Assembly (NCBI GenBank): GCA_963662155.1
Contig: OY759261.1
Location: 36,001,522 to 36,065,521, forward strand
Direction: 5' to 3'
DNA length: 64,000 nt
DNA from: Lamellibrachia columna
Lineage: Eukaryota; Annelida; Polychaeta; Sabellida; Siboglinidae
Shown here: positions 11,832 to 34,184 of the stretch, piece after piece
Numbering within the stretch: position 1 is the first letter of the stretch
Layout of the letters: every line of letters starts with the position of its first letter
Notes under the pieces: generated by a model
Databases searched by the model: none
Told to the model about the DNA's origin: nothing
The model's input: the letters and a program-made list of their open reading frames with translations, nothing else
Program-made: the position numbers and the translations under genes

Positions 11832-12830
11832 AGTCCAGTAGAGACAGTGGATTGGTTCGTCAGTTTTTGTTAAGAAGTGTATGCAGCATTATAGAATAAG
11901 ATTGTGTTATACAGGACTAACATTAACCAAAAGTTGCACCATCATTTGTTGATGTAAGGCGTGCTCTAATTATTGTTAAAGTTAAGTTTAAGTAAGATAT
12001 TTTCAATCCACCAAACTGGGACGCCAGTTGCCGGCTTTGCTTTGGCCTGGCCTTGCTGTAAATTCTGACATTATCGCCCGTTGGGAATGCCACAAAGTAA
12101 AATTACGTGAACAGTTTAGCACCGATTGATTTTGTTCGATGTAAAAATCTGAATGACGCCTTAGATATCAAATAATAAAATCAGGAATGTCTGTTCTCAC
12201 GGATTGTCGACTGGTTTTACATGAATTACACAACTCCGTCACAATGCCTTGCCCAGGCCAGGCTAGCTTAAGGCTAAGCCCAAGCCATGGCAACGGTCAG
12301 CTAACTTATATGACGTGATAGTCACATACCTAGCTGAGCAAAGCAGTAACAATGGTTAGTGACTGGATAATCAATGGTAGCCGATTAATCAGTGTACGTT
12401 GTCATTCTTGCCAACGTCAGCATACTCAGGTCAGGAGTCACAAATTGCAGTATATCAATCATAACTTTTTCCCCAGATCTTCCAGTATACATAATCTCAT
12501 GTGCTCTGGTGACATCTAAAGAGGTAAATCTCCCATTCCATAATATGTATACTTCTGTGGTGGCACATCTGTAAAAGTATTGGTGATTTTTTCACCGTAA
12601 ATTAACATGTCAACTTTTTGTCATGGCTATTAGTAACTTACTTCCAAAAGAGTACGGCGTATGCTATAAACTTGTTAAGAAGTTACAAGTTACGGAGGTA
12701 TGCGCAGCTTTTATAAACCTCTCACTCAAAGTTGCACATGTAACGTGAAAATTCGGTTGAAAGCAAGTGTTGTGAGGGTGCTTGAAAGTCACATGTTCAG
12801 TGTCACTAGGACACACAGCAAAAAACCCTC
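11832..12830. other. QTMAN: 5' flank of the mannosyltransferase gene
   Basis: No coding exon or identifiable repeat. A promoter and one or more noncoding first exons of the downstream gene would be expected here or in the following 1.2 kb, but I cannot place them from sequence alone. Confidence 0.35.
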
Positions 12831-12834
12831 GAGA

Positions 12835-13155
12835 CATCAACTCATTTATTCTATCTCAAATCTGGTTCGTTGATGTCTAAATATGTTGTGTGTGAATAGT
12901 TTAAGTAACATCCGCTTTCGATTGAATAAATTAAATTTTTTTTTGCTTTTCGGCAATTCCATTTCCACTTCAGTTAATGTTTGATGAAACATTCAATGAC
13001 TTAATAATTTGATGGTTTCACAAAAAACTACCCCTGGTACATAGAAAAGTTGTACAAATGAGCTTGCATGTTGCAGTGGATACTAGGTAGGTTTGATTTT
13101 TTGCAAAATGAATTTGAAATGAGACCAGCAAAAATATAATTGAGGAGGAATGTTT
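12835..13155 (+). repeat. dispersed repeat B, copy 1
   Basis: Contains the landmarks CTGGTTCGTTGATG, GTGAATAGTTTAAGTAA and GCAAAATGAATTTGAAATGA, then GAGGAGG. The same landmarks in the same order occur at 13745-14050 and 22850-23130. No terminal repeats or coding potential were found. All three copies lie in or just upstream of the mannosyltransferase gene. Confidence 0.65.
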
Positions 13156-13635
13156 AAGTGCTTTAGGTCACAGACTAGAGCAATGCCTGTTTCTGTGATT
13201 CCTATTGGACCGATCAGTGGGAAAATTCATCCTGACCATTATTTATGGGCCTGGGGCCGACGGACCAACACTGTCCAGCAAACCAAATTTAATTGTATCC
13301 TTTCCAGGTCCTTCACTGATGATAGGCTTTCCTATGTTCAGTGAGGTCTGGGACCAAACATACAATGGGAAGTGCTCTGCTGACGTCAGAAGGTGAAACT
13401 TTATTGATCTTTGTTAATTCCTTAAACAAATGTTTCGATAATGTAAACTATATGAAAATAAAACAGCTACAATTTTAACCCATGCACATCAAGTTGTCAT
13501 TGTTTTCACTTACCGGTTGTTTATGTGTTAATATGAGTTATGCAGCAGTTATCAGTGCTTTTATGATTGAATCACTTTCAAAATTGAAGATTTATTGGTC
13601 AGTTTGTTCTTAAATTTGTTTATGCTAATTTTAAA

Positions 13636-13756
13636 GTGATATATATAATATATAATTATATATATATATATATATATATAAATTATAACACTGGTTTTAA
13701 TATATATATATCATATATATAATATATATATTATATTTTATATATATATATATATG
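13636..13756. repeat. TA-rich microsatellite cluster
   Basis: Interrupted TA runs, partly arranged as short inverted repeats. Confidence 0.9.
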
Positions 13757-14050
13757 TATTGTGTGAATAGTTTAAGTAATACACACAGTTGATTTAATTA
13801 AAAAGTGCATATTTTGTTCAAATCATTGAGAAAGAATTGACTTCAGTCATTTGATAAGGCTCAAAATAGCAGATATCCATAACTATAAACACTGGGTCAA
13901 TGTCAATCATGGGCATGACTTCCATTCTCTTGCCGATCACATGACAAAGTTATGAAATTTCATCAAGGAAAATTTTTTTAAATATTTGCAAAATGAATTT
14001 GAAATGGAATGAGTGAAAATATCAAATTGAGGAGGAACCTTTAAATAATG
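13745..14050 (+). repeat. dispersed repeat B, copy 2
   Basis: Same family as 12835-13155: GTGAATAGTTTAAGTAA near 13762, ATAGCAGATATCCATAA-like middle and TGCAAAATGAATTTGAAATG near 13987. It ends about 30 bp before the presumed acceptor of the first coding exon. Confidence 0.65.
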
Positions 14051-14105
14051 CTAGTAATATGCTTGTGTTGTGAATAGGTGACAGGTGACAATGACTGGTT
14101 GCCAT

Positions 14106-23922
<9,817 letters not shown>

Positions 23923-23998
23923 ACACTCTTAGAACTGATACAATTCTGATGTGCCAGTATCAACCATGCCTGATGTACACATATAATGTATTTATAAT

Positions 23999-24004
23999 AT
24001 TAAA
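23999..24004 (+). promoter_or_regulatory. possible poly(A) signal of QTMAN
   Basis: ATTAAA, 77 bp after the stop codon, in an AT-rich 3' flank. It is the common variant of AATAAA; the cleavage site is not known. Confidence 0.4.
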
Positions 24005-24249
24005 TATATTTTTGAAACAAAACATGGGACATTTGTATCTTGCACAATAGCTGGTCTTTGTTGTAAGAAACAGCCTACGATCTCCCTCTTGTAATAATTT
24101 TCCAACAGCCACTGTGTTGAACATCAGCTTTACTGTAAGGTCATTCTTGTAATTTTATAATGAGGCATTTTTTGGTTGCTGATTTGATTCCCAGATTTGA
24201 TTCTCATAAGAAATTCTTTTTCATACTTGTTATTTTAATGTCCTTTTTA

Positions 24250-24636
24250 TTTTGTATTTAGCTGTGTTGAATTAATAGCTTAATTATTACCATAATTTAT
24301 TAAGTAATAACACTTAAACACACACATTTTAAAATACGTAAGTTATATTAAGTTGTATGTCTACTGTTTTTTGTCTCCCTGTACTATAATATAAGGTTAT
24401 TAACAAGTTATCACATCTAACGATCAAGTAAAATTCTTTCAAAACTTTATTAAACCGACTTCGACTATCGCACTACAGACATAAACATCAACAAACCTGA
24501 TTCACGATGGACTAAATGAATTGTGGAGGCACCTTTAATGTAGTCACACTAACTTAGTGTTACCTCCGCCTGTGGTCCAATTCTTACAAAAAAGGTGCTC
24601 TATTTCACATCACAAGGTTTCTCTCCACTGTGAATA

Positions 24637-24677
<41 letters not shown>

Positions 24678-24960
24678 TATACATACCTTTAAAGGAATAC
24701 ACAACAATTTTAATTGGCTAACAAAAATTTTTGGGTCATCGTCATTGAGGTTGGGACATAGCGACAGTAAATTTATTAATATTAACAACATCGCGGTTGT
24801 GTAAAATTATGCCTATATGAAACATGTTACAATTGTGAACTTTATTGTCTTAATATTTTTTAGAAAATGCACGATTTGGCGATGACATGGAATATGCCAA
24901 TTTTATGACTTGGAAATATAATAATCGCTGTAGGCAATAAAAGACAGACCAACAAACGTT
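24250..24960 (-). repeat. zinc-finger 3' flank duplicate (unit A) with finger remnant
   Basis: Shares long blocks with 60935-61580, for example CAACAAACATGATTCACGATGGACTAAAT-like and TGTAGTCACACTAACTTAGT. Read on the minus strand, 24601-24640 gives HIHSGEKPCDVK and a stop, the end of a zinc-finger array. The two segments are therefore old copies of the same zinc-finger 3' end. A TA run (24641-24682) has grown next to the finger remnant in this copy only. Confidence 0.7.
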
Positions 24961-25139
24961 CAATCTTAAAAGTGAAACATAAAGCGTTTCGTCATTTTGA
25001 TTATATGAAACCCTGTATCAGTTATTAAGCAATGAACACCGTTGCACATTCCCTTTAAAGCGAAAACAAATCATGTTTTTGGGCTATGCACCTAAAATAG
25101 AACATAAAAGCTAACCATCTGCAACTAAAAAAAAAAATA

Positions 25140-25930
25140 TCACGCCAGTTATTTACTCAGAATGTGTTCTAAAAATGGGAGACAACGGTAATTTCTCTGA
25201 ATGACTGAGGGCTGCCATGATAACCAGCACGATCGATAAGCATGTGCAGTTCAATGAAACTGAGGTACCTAGACTACAAGTGACGTATTAAGGGAGGCAT
25301 ACACACAACCAATGCAGTCTCAAACAAACATGTCATTTTGAAGGAGAGAGGACTAATTTCGTAAACAAAGGCCAACATATGTTACATAAGGTGATTTTTC
25401 ACGCAAATAACATGACCATGTCGTATTGGCAAGTATAGGAATAGGTGTATAAAATATATTTTAATTTCGCGAGTGTATATTGCCAGAATACCACTCGTGA
25501 TGTCGGGTTATCTAACAGTATGGTATGGCCCGTAAAATTAAGATGAACTGTGTGTTCAGTAAGGTTTTCTTAGTAAACCACTGGTGTAACAGTCTTAATT
25601 GTAGTTACAAATGGTTGTTTTAGAAACTATTATAGGTGCACGGGCTGAAAAACATTTTTATTTTGCTTTAAAGCAGTACTTTGAGTACACTGATCACCAC
25701 TCCTGTCACGTGTGCTTTATCTCTGTGTGAGTGAATATTTAAAATACTGCTACAACTAACAGCTAGTCCTCCACAAAAATCATACTGTAAAGTTTCTGCC
25801 CTGGGTGAGTGCGCATACGACTCTTCAGAAGGTCACATTTTACTCTTTATAAACCACGCCAACTAGATATCACATTTAAAGGATTTCTCTGCAGTATGTA
25901 TAGAAGAAGAGCAACACCTGCAAGGTTTCT
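25140..25930. other. decayed 3' part of zinc-finger unit A
   Basis: Mostly non-coding. Between 25860 and 25930 the minus strand still shows a degenerate finger linker (EEKPCRC and TAEKSFKCDI with a stop), so the array once reached further downstream. Nothing else recognised. Confidence 0.45.
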
Positions 25931-25932
25931 CC

Positions 25933-26349
25933 TCAGTGTTTAGTGCACAGATATCTCTTCAAGCTTCTACTCCACCAAAATGAGTGTATATGATGACTCT
26001 TCAATAGTCCACTCTGAGCAAACTGTAACCCACACGTATCACACTTGAAAGGTTTCTCACCAGTATGAGTGCGCATATGTCTCCTCAAACTTCTACTCTG
26101 ACCAAACTGTGATCCACATGTGTCACATTTGAAGGGTTTCTCACCAGTATGATTGCGGAAATGCAACATTAATGCAATACGTGAAGCAAGCTGAGCTCGA
26201 CAAGTGTCACATTTATAGAGTTTCTTCCTAGTGTTAGTGCGCATGTTTATGTTTAATGAGATCCTCGATGTGAAGTTAGCATCAGAAATATCACTTCTGG
26301 ACGATGTCATCATAGTGTGACTGGCCGAGCTCTTTGAATGACCACTCAT
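25933..26349 (-). pseudogene. C2H2 zinc-finger gene A, short and probably broken
   Basis: From MSGHSKSSAS the frame gives a leader with NFTSRISLNINMRTNTRKKL, then three fingers ([59 protein letters not shown]). The third is fused to a partial finger, then a TGA stops it. C2H2 arrays bind DNA in the nucleus and usually regulate transcription. The frame is open upstream to 26694, and its far end (MAFDNFNETFSNQ) matches a conserved 5' block also found upstream of units B and C. The hydrophobic stretch between looks like intron. The short, fused array suggests a decaying paralogue of gene B. Confidence 0.6.
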
Positions 26350-26699
26350 TGTAAAGCATGTGCTACGTGGGACACGGCACTGTGTTGTTGATGTGACACT
26401 GCTGACACTTCTACAACAGATGTCACAAATATCAGATAAACAAATGTAAAACATCACATGTCTACATCGAACAGATACAACACTAGCACTAACTAAGATA
26501 ATAAATAAAAAAAAAAAATTCTTGATTTTACAAACATGTATAAAACAAAACTGATTATTGTCTGATAACTCTGTGCTACACACAGATGAAACACTTCGAC
26601 TGGTGATAAATACTTCCTTATTCGTTTGCCGTTTGGTGTGTGTGCTACGTCGGACCTGATTAGAAAACGTCTCGTTGAAATTGTCAAAAGCCAATTAAA

Positions 26700-27100
26700 C
26701 AACAGTATATGGTGGCAAATCGGTCAAATTTAATAATAGAATATTGTCGAATAACAGCATGGGGGAGGTAAATTGTTCAAAACAAATAAAAGTACAGTGC
26801 GAAAAAGTCACTAGTATATTTGTTTTTTCTTAGCGCCGTGAAGTAAACTACGCCGATCGTTGTGTATTTCGGGTTTTTCCCGCCGAATATGCATAAACTT
26901 GCACGTGCATGTTCGCGTCGCGTCACCGCAGATACAGTAACCGCGTTTTATATATGTGAAAACGGGGGAATTTTCCGTTTTTAAACTTACATTAAAGTAA
27001 TTGAATACGCAATCCCGTTTCAGCGGAAACCGTTGCAGCCAGTTATGACAGGTTTGAGGCGCTGCGCACGGTGGCCATTTACGGTAATAATGGCGTTTTA
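26700..27100. other. 5' flank of zinc-finger unit A
   Basis: Contains a locally CpG-containing stretch (26835-26960) that could be a promoter for the minus-strand zinc-finger unit. No coding exon seen. Confidence 0.3.
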
Positions 27101-27104
27101 ACTA

Positions 27105-28735
27105 ATAATAAGATAAGATAAAAAGAACATTTGTATAGCGCCCTAAATCTAGATAAATCCATTCGGAGGCGCTTAAAATACATTTAAATGCTAAACATTG
27201 ATATAAGTTATGTAAATGATGATCAATTAATTCAGATAGAAGAGAACATACCATATTAAAAGAATAAGTTATATACAAGATAATTATAAAAGACACATGA
27301 TAATGAGTAATAAGTTTTAAAATATGGTGTAAAATTGATATAAACACATGTAAATATAATAATAAAAAAATATTTAATATAAAAATTAGTATTTAACAAA
27401 CAAAATAATAAAAATATAAAATAGGTGGTGCTTAAGATGCGTATGCAATCCATAAGAGATGCGTTTTTAAGAGTCTTTTAAAAGTCACTAGGCAAGAGAT
27501 TGTCTTCATCTCGTTTGGGAGTGCATTCCACATTCGTGGAGCAGAAACTGAGAAAGTTCTGTCACCGTATCGGCTACGAGATGGCGGCACGTGGAGTAGG
27601 TTAGTTATGTAAGCGCGTGCCAGTCCGTGTCGAGCACGAAACGCCAGTAGAAGAATTGCATAATGAATGGGTTTCTTCACGGGAAGCCAATGCAGTTTCT
27701 TGAGCACCGGTGTGTTGTGGTCCCATCTGTGGCAGCGGACCACCAGCCGAGCAGCAGCATTGTGTACTCTTTGCAGCTTGTTGATCAGGCAATCAGGGAT
27801 GCCATGTAGCAGTTCGCATAGTCAATTCTCGATGTGATGAGTGAGTATATCAGACGGACCACAGCTTTCTGTGTAAGACATGATCGGATCGACGCGATAT
27901 TTCTCAGATGAAAGTAGGCTATGCGGCAGGTGTACTTTACGTGACCGAGTCAAATACAGCCCCAATGTTTCTGGCAGTAGGACTTGGCGTTATGTCACAG
28001 TCGCCGATTTTGATCACGGTGATGTGATGTTTTGCTTGATTGTTTCGTGATCCTAACACAAGTGCGACCGTTTTGTCATCATTCATTTTTAATATATTTT
28101 CAACCATCCACACGCGGGCATCGTTGATGCAATTCTCAAATCTGCATAAAGACGACAGTCTGTTGGTTTCATCAGTCGCCTCAAATTTTATATGTAGCTG
28201 GGTATCATCAGCATACAGATATAAGCTTAAGTTGCGTCGTCTGATGATATCACCAATAGGAGCTGTGTACATAGAGAATAGTAGAGGCCCCAGCATCGAA
28301 CCTTGAGGGACGCCGCAAGCGACGCTACTTTTGCTGGAAGCGCCACCTGGTACATTTACTGACTGCGACCTGTCAGACGAGTAGAATTGGTGGTCAACTG
28401 TGTCAAAGGCGGTAGACATGTCAAGTAGTACCAGGATAACGCCATACCGCTGGTCGAGCGCCTCAAGGATGTCGTTCTGAACCAAACCTAGCGCAGTTTC
28501 CGTAGAATGATGTGATTTGTATGCTGATTAGTAGCGTTCGAGAAGATTGCTGTCAGTCAGGTGCTTGATCAGACAGCGTGTGACGTATCGTTCAAGTAGC
28601 TTAGACACAAAAGGCAGATTTGAAATTGGTCGATAACTGTTCATATTGTTATGATCGAGATTTGCTTTCTTAAGCACAGGGATGACGTTGGCATGTTTCA
28701 TATCAGAATATACCATGTCGAGCTCCCGAGAACTA
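27105..28735 (-). mobile_element. L2/CR1-like LINE, 5'-truncated
   Basis: Minus-strand ORF2 in three pieces. 28528-28716 has NVIPVLKKANLDHNNMNSYR and PISNLPFVSKLLER. 27937-28485 has LLDMSTAFDTVDH, GVPQGSMLGPLLF and YLYADDTQLHI (about 28204-28218). 27432-27743 has LKKLHWLPVKKPIHYAILLL and RSRYGDRTFSVSAPRMWNAL. The catalytic YADD is intact, but stops separate the pieces. The 3' end shows the GTATAGCGCC...GGCGCTTA words and GATAAGATAA repeats typical of this group. It is one of the better preserved LINEs in the window. Confidence 0.85.
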
Positions 28736-30280
28736 AGTATTCCGACCGATTCACCAAATCATAGAAATATGACGACCAAATGCTTCAGGATCAAAATCTA
28801 GGATCCACGGATTCCAACTAAATTCTCAACTGTCGTTCGAATGGATGACAACTTGACCTTCAGAGGGAGCCACATGCAGCTCCAGAATTAGCCACAATTA
28901 TCGGAGAGTATAGGCCGGCACAAATGTCTAAGTCTAATAACCGTATAGTGCCAAATTAGGTGTGTATAGGGTAAACTTTTTCATCAAATAAGTACGTGTA
29001 TAGGGACGCTTATTTGGCACCCAAGAGTAGTAGGAGGCACATAATATTAACAGGAGAGTAACAGGATGAGTATAACAGGGGCTCAATCAGTAGGCAGACT
29101 CGTCCGCCCCACTCTTGGTCTCTGGGGCGGACGTCCACACTGGGTTTTTTCAACTCGCCATTTTGGACTTTCCGTAGCCAAATGGTTACGCCCCTAATAA
29201 CTTTTAAAACCGATACGCACTAACCGTTTCACATGTGTATTCCGTGATATACAACCGACACTTCAGCGTCAAGAAACTAAAGAAAGGTGCTCCAAATAAT
29301 TATTTATGAGTAAATTTATTGGTCACACAGAAAAGATTTAATAAATAGCCGTCATACTGTACACGTGATGTTGCCTTTGGGTCACATGATCAAACGCGAT
29401 TTCTTGTAGAATGAGGCCAGAGTGGGCCAGCAGCACAGACATAAATAAAACACCCGTTAGTAGTTTATAGGGGGATGATTAATGACGTAACTCTATGGCC
29501 AGCAGACGGCAATTCTTAGCGTGACCTTATATAGATCTACTAGAATCCCGTTTGGTAATCTCGCTCACAACAACATCCGGTTATATACAAATGTTGACAA
29601 GCACATGCGTTCTGACAAAAAGGTAATAATTTCACAATTTGACATGGTTATTGTCAGGTAACTTTAGTGATATACATGTAAGAATGCATACAGACATGAC
29701 AGACGTGTTTATTGCTCTGTTTATGGCGTCTTTCTATGGTTTCACGTTTCATGAAAATACTTACGTTTCCGCTGAGCGAGAACTTCGCCTTACAACAGCA
29801 ACAGCCAGATAGAAAAAATTGTATGGCGATTGACTTTGCCTAGTCAATCCATTGTTAGCAAACAACTAATTGGTGTATACAATAAGATGTTCACAATTGT
29901 AATCGAAAAAAAAATCGTAACGTGTGTGTGTGTAATATGCCAGGTTTTCACCAACTATTTTCTCAGAGCGCAAGTAATACTGCCTCAAAAAGACTGGCAG
30001 TTTGTTCATCTACATTGTCAATGGCCCAGTGGATATATCAGCAAATTAATACCTTATTCCTGTGAACACTATCACTAGGTGGAGTAGGCGACAATATGCT
30101 TACCATGCATCTGATCAGTAGGCGACAATTTGCTTACCATACATCTGATCAGACACCATAATATGTTTGGGGTAATTTTTTTACATTAAAACATGCATCT
30201 ATTATAGGCGGATTTTAGGACTCGATAAATGTGACAGTGGCAGTAGTATGTTTGTCAACTACAATACACTGACAACTTTG
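28736..30280. other. intergenic DNA without identified features
   Basis: No convincing gene or known repeat. Open frames here (for instance 29830-30078 plus) have no recognisable domains. Confidence 0.4.
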
Positions 30281-30290
30281 ACATTCTTGC

Positions 30291-30658
30291 CAGGGTTGTT
30301 CGATTTAAATCATTTGATTTAAATCATGATTTAAATCATTGATTTATGATTTTTTTTTTTTTTTGACTTCCGGTTTTTTTAATCGCTGATTTATATGAAT
30401 TTAACGCAAATAATTGTTTAGAAGCATCGAGATCAACAAAGTTTTGTGTGGTTTTTAATACAAAAGCACAAAGTGCGCACACTTGTGTAGCTGTATTGAC
30501 ACCAGATAGCCTGATAGTAAAAGATTTTATGACATTGTGTATACCAGATTTCAAAAAAATCAAATAAATAAAAAATCAAATAAATAAAAAGAATCCGATT
30601 TAAATAAAAAAAAATCGATAAATTTTTTTTTTTTTAAATCATGATTTTTTCAACCCTG
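30291..30658. mobile_element. nonautonomous hAT element (CAGGGTTG family), copy 1
   Basis: Starts CAGGGTTG and ends CAACCCTG, flanked by a perfect 8-bp target-site duplication ATTCTTGC (30283-30290 and 30659-30666). The subterminal regions are built of GATTTAAATCAT and ATGATTTAAATC words in both orientations. Length 368 bp, no coding capacity. The 8-bp duplication and CAG...CTG ends are diagnostic of the hAT superfamily. A longer relative is at 45211-45979. Confidence 0.9.
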
Positions 30659-30889
30659 ATTCTTGCACAATACTATTTCTGGTTTTAGAAAAACATACAA
30701 GATTGAATACTATATGATCAAATGTTTGAGCAATTGTATAAATATTGTTAATGGACCAATATGGTATAGATGAGCAAGAATATTTTATTGTGTACAATTG
30801 TGACTTGATATCCTGTTTATTTATATTTAGTTATTTACTATAATTTAAGATTTCATTATTATATAATTTTATTTTATTAATTGGTGATT

Positions 30890-31470
30890 TTATTAAATAC
30901 CAATTTCATTGACATGGAGTCAGTTGACTTGCCGTATGTGTTTGTTTGTTAGGCAGTTGAGGTGAGTGGGTGTGAGTTTGGGGCTTTTTAGTTCAGTATT
31001 TGCTATGGGAGAATATTCCATCAGCGATTTTCTCTTGAATAAAACAAGAAGACTATCACATTTACGCGGAATCTAGGCTAGGGGCTAAGTAAATTGTCCA
31101 GGGTTTTGTAGGTATGGAGAGGCTGATTTCAATAATGTTATTTACAACTTTGCAAAAAGTTATGACTGTGTTAATAATGCACCGTCATTCAAGGGTTGGC
31201 CATCCAAGGGTAAATATAAAGTCTTGCTGTATTCGTCTTGCATCTATGGTTATTTTTGACAAATTTGGCAGCAAAGTTTTGTAGGATTTTAATTTTTGTG
31301 GTAGTGCGAAGATTCCATATGGGTGACGAATATTTGAGCTTTGATTTGTCCAGGTTATTGTCGAATGTGATCTTACTCCAAGATATGTGTGGCTGGTCAA
31401 AAAGTGAATACCTGTGTGTGTTGTGTTTAGGTTTGTTTCTATTGGAAAGTGAAAGTAGACACATCTAGAT
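30890..31470 (-). mobile_element. LINE ORF2 C-terminal fragment
   Basis: Minus-strand pieces include YLGVRSHSTITWTNQ, SPIWNLRTTTKIKILQNFAA and TLGWPTLE, in frames that change. This follows the order of the thumb and C-terminal region of Jockey/L2-type ORF2 (LGV.LD..L.W..., ..IW.......IE..QRRAARF, LGWP.LE.RR). Downstream the 3' tail is poorly preserved. Confidence 0.65.
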
Positions 31471-31793
31471 ATTGTACTGTTCCCATTTCACAACCAATAG
31501 GCGGGTGGGGGATATAATTAATAGAACAGCTTATGACTAATGTCTCCCTTAAGTGGTTTAATATCTCTTTATTATAACAAATGCAAAAAAAAATCTTAAT
31601 ACAAGATAAAATAGCTGTCTTATAAAATAGTTACAGCTAAATAAAATTTAGAGCATCTTATGTATGAAATAAGTCACAAAAGGCGAGTACTATCTACACA
31701 CATGCTACCTTAGCATGTACCCTGCCCGAGAACCTTCCTCACAAATACCGACTTAAAACCCACCTGGAAGAAGACCTCCTTCCTCCTCCTTCC

Positions 31794-31882
31794 TTGCCCT
31801 CTAGTGGGTAATTAAAATATGTTTATACTGGGTGCCCTCTAGTGGGTAATAAAAGATGTTTATACGGGGTGCCCTCTAGTGG
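31794..31882 (-). promoter_or_regulatory. three tandem CTCF-consensus motifs
   Basis: Three direct repeats of 37-38 bp each contain TGCCCTCTAGTGGGTAA, whose complement CCACTAGAGGGCAC fits the CTCF consensus CCASYAGRKGGCRS at all 14 positions in units 2 and 3 (31832-31845 and 31869-31882) and 13 in unit 1 (31794-31807). Binding is inferred from motif identity only. Confidence 0.45.
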
Positions 31883-31929
31883 GTAAGTGAATAATGTATG
31901 ATTCCCTCCAACTGTGTAGTTCTGTATTA

Positions 31930-32190
31930 GGCAAACAACATATTTAAGTTCCGTGGTGGTGTTCTGCATATTTATTTTGGATATTATTGGTCACTTTGGG
32001 AGAAATTTAAGAGAAAATGCCATTTGGCAGAGCAGTGGTTTTCGGCTTCAATAAAAACTAAATGAGATAGAACACCATCCTGAAATAATTGTAATATTTT
32101 GTTTACTCAATAAGGATATATTTAAAAATGGTGGTCCCACATTCTCATTTTGGGTGCTGAAAATCATAAAATGTTACATTTTAAGATTGA
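31930..32190 (+). repeat. dispersed repeat E, partial copy
   Basis: Direct relative of 33440-33660: GGAGAAAATGCCATTTGGCA, AATGAGATAGAACACCAT and CCCACATTCTCATTTTGGG with the same spacing. Confidence 0.65.
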
Positions 32191-32197
32191 ATACTAG

Positions 32198-32617
32198 AGA
32201 TTGGTGCCAGTATCCTTGACAATCGGTGCCAGTATCCTTGACAATCGGTGCCAGTATCCTTGACAATCGGTGCCAGTATCCTTGACAATCGGTGCCAGTA
32301 TCCTTGACAATCGGTGCCGTATCCTTGACAATCGGTGCCAGTATCATTGACAATCGGTGCCAGTATCCTTGACAATCGGTGCCAGTATCCTTGACAATCA
32401 GTGCCAGTATCCTTGACAATCGGTGCCAGTATCCTTGACAATCGGTGCCAGTATCCTTGACAATCGGTGCCAGTATCCTTGACAATCGGTGCCAGTATCC
32501 TTGACAATCGGTGCTAGTATCCTTGACAATCGGTGCCAGTATCCTTGACAATCGGTGCTAGTATCCTTGACAATCGGTGCCAGTATCTTTGACAATCGGT
32601 GCAGTATCCTTGAACTG
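32198..32617. repeat. 22-bp minisatellite, about 19 units
   Basis: Tandem GGTGCCAGTATCCTTGACAA plus TC, with a few substitutions and two single-base deletions. Because 22 is not a multiple of three and the unit lacks minus-strand stops, open frames appear in all three minus-strand phases; these are not genes. Confidence 0.97.
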
Positions 32618-32918
32618 CTCACAACAATGAAATACATGCTGCTGAAATAATTCTCGGAGATATGTTTTAAAATGTTTTTCAACATTTTGTGCACCCGGCA
32701 TACCCACTGTCCTTCCCCCTTTCATTCTAAAATTTTGCATAGACAATCTGCACCAATATATCTACATCTTCAGTAAATTTCAGATACATACCTTGAATAC
32801 TTCTCCACTTAGGGGCACATGAACACATGTAAAAAAAATACTGGGTACGATTGTGGACACTCACCCTTTGTTCACATCATACTCGGGCATTACAGAGAAA
32901 ATTGGCATGTAAATACTC

Positions 32919-33035
32919 AGTTCTTTTGCACAAGTGTACAAGTATAGCCACTTAGTCATTGGTAAAAATTTGGTAAATTCTGAGACAAACGTTTTTTCCA
33001 TTGGTTGATTTAACATGGAATGACCCAGCTACATA
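32919..33035. repeat. fragment of inverted-repeat element D
   Basis: AGCCACTTAGTCATTGG, TTCTGAGACAAACG and TTGGTTGATTTAACATGGAA match the arms of the element at 47483-47910. Another fragment is at 33963-34080. Confidence 0.55.
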
Positions 33036-33239
33036 TAATCTAGACATATCTATTCAGGTTTTGTGGCACTTGACAACAACATTTACACGTTTTTCTTATT
33101 AGATATGGAATAGGTAGTAAAATCACCTATATGACGTGATATTGTGTTACAATATGTAGATTAGATAAAAACACAAAATGTGTCCATCTGAAATATTTCC
33201 CATCACTTATTGTCAGGGACACTGGCTATATCCAATTAA

Positions 33240-33710
33240 TTCACTAGGTTTCTAGGTGTTATATTTCCAAAATAATTAAGCCTTAAACTTTAACAATATT
33301 AAAAAATTTTAAAACAATTTTTAGCACCAAAAATGAGAATGTGGGACAAGTCCTATGACCACCATTTTTTAAGTGTGAATAGTCTTTTTCTAGGTATTAA
33401 AACAACACAAAGAAGTAACAGGTGTTCTGCCACATTTCTTTTGGAAAGTGTTGGCCAATTTGGGATAAATTTAGGAGAAAACGTCATTGGGCAGAAGAGT
33501 AACTTTCAGCTGTAATATACATTAAATGAGACAGAACACCATTCTGAAATTGTAATATGTTGTTTACCTAATAAATGGATGTGTAGGTAAAAATGGTGGT
33601 CGTACGACTTGTCCCACATTCTCATTTTGGGGGCTGAAAATTGTAATACAAAACAAGTTAAAGTTTAAGGCTGCATTATTTTGAAAGTATAGCCACTATA
33701 AGCCAACTGA
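33240..33710. repeat. repeat E with inverted arms of about 110 bp
   Basis: The left arm (about 33255-33365) and right arm (about 33590-33700) are reverse complements with moderate divergence. They share GAGAATGTGGGACAAG, CCTTAAACTTTAAC and ACCACCATTTTT. About 220 bp lie between. No coding sequence or clear target-site duplication found. Confidence 0.7.
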
Positions 33711-34184
33711 ATTAATATGTTATTGTGGTTATCTCTGATAATGATGGTAGCAATTTGGACATTATGCTGCAACATAAAAATGAAATACAGACTGTTCAAA
33801 TCCTTCTCAGAATTTGTTTAATGTTCTTTTTAATTTCCGTGCAACCGGTATACACGTTGTCGTATAATTTTTCAATTTTGTATATATAATCTGCACCAAC
33901 CATTCTTCAACGCTTACCCACTGTTCACTTTATAGAGTGTTACATATCAAATTTGCATGTAAATGCTTAGTTCCTTTGCAGAAATGCTCAGGAAAAGCTA
34001 CTTATCCATTGGTTAAAATAAAAAAAAATTATGAGATGTCTACTTTAAAAAAATTGGTTGATTTGACACTAAGTAACCCATATGTATGTTACTATCTACA
34101 TATGATGAAGAATAGGCATGCTACATCCTATTCCGGCAGAAATATCTTTTGAGTTATTGGTATTTAAGTAGAACAAGAAATTTG

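Noticed and set aside
13150..13396. Two overlapping plus-strand frames upstream of QTMAN considered as a first exon
   Set aside because: No similarity to the family start, no suitable donor, and the known N-terminal motif is already complete in the exon at 14106.
32174..32746. Four overlapping frames with a repeated peptide (ILAPIVKDTGTDCQGYWHRL)
   Set aside because: Produced by a 22-bp minisatellite without stops in minus-strand phases; all three phases are open and the flanks show no gene structure.
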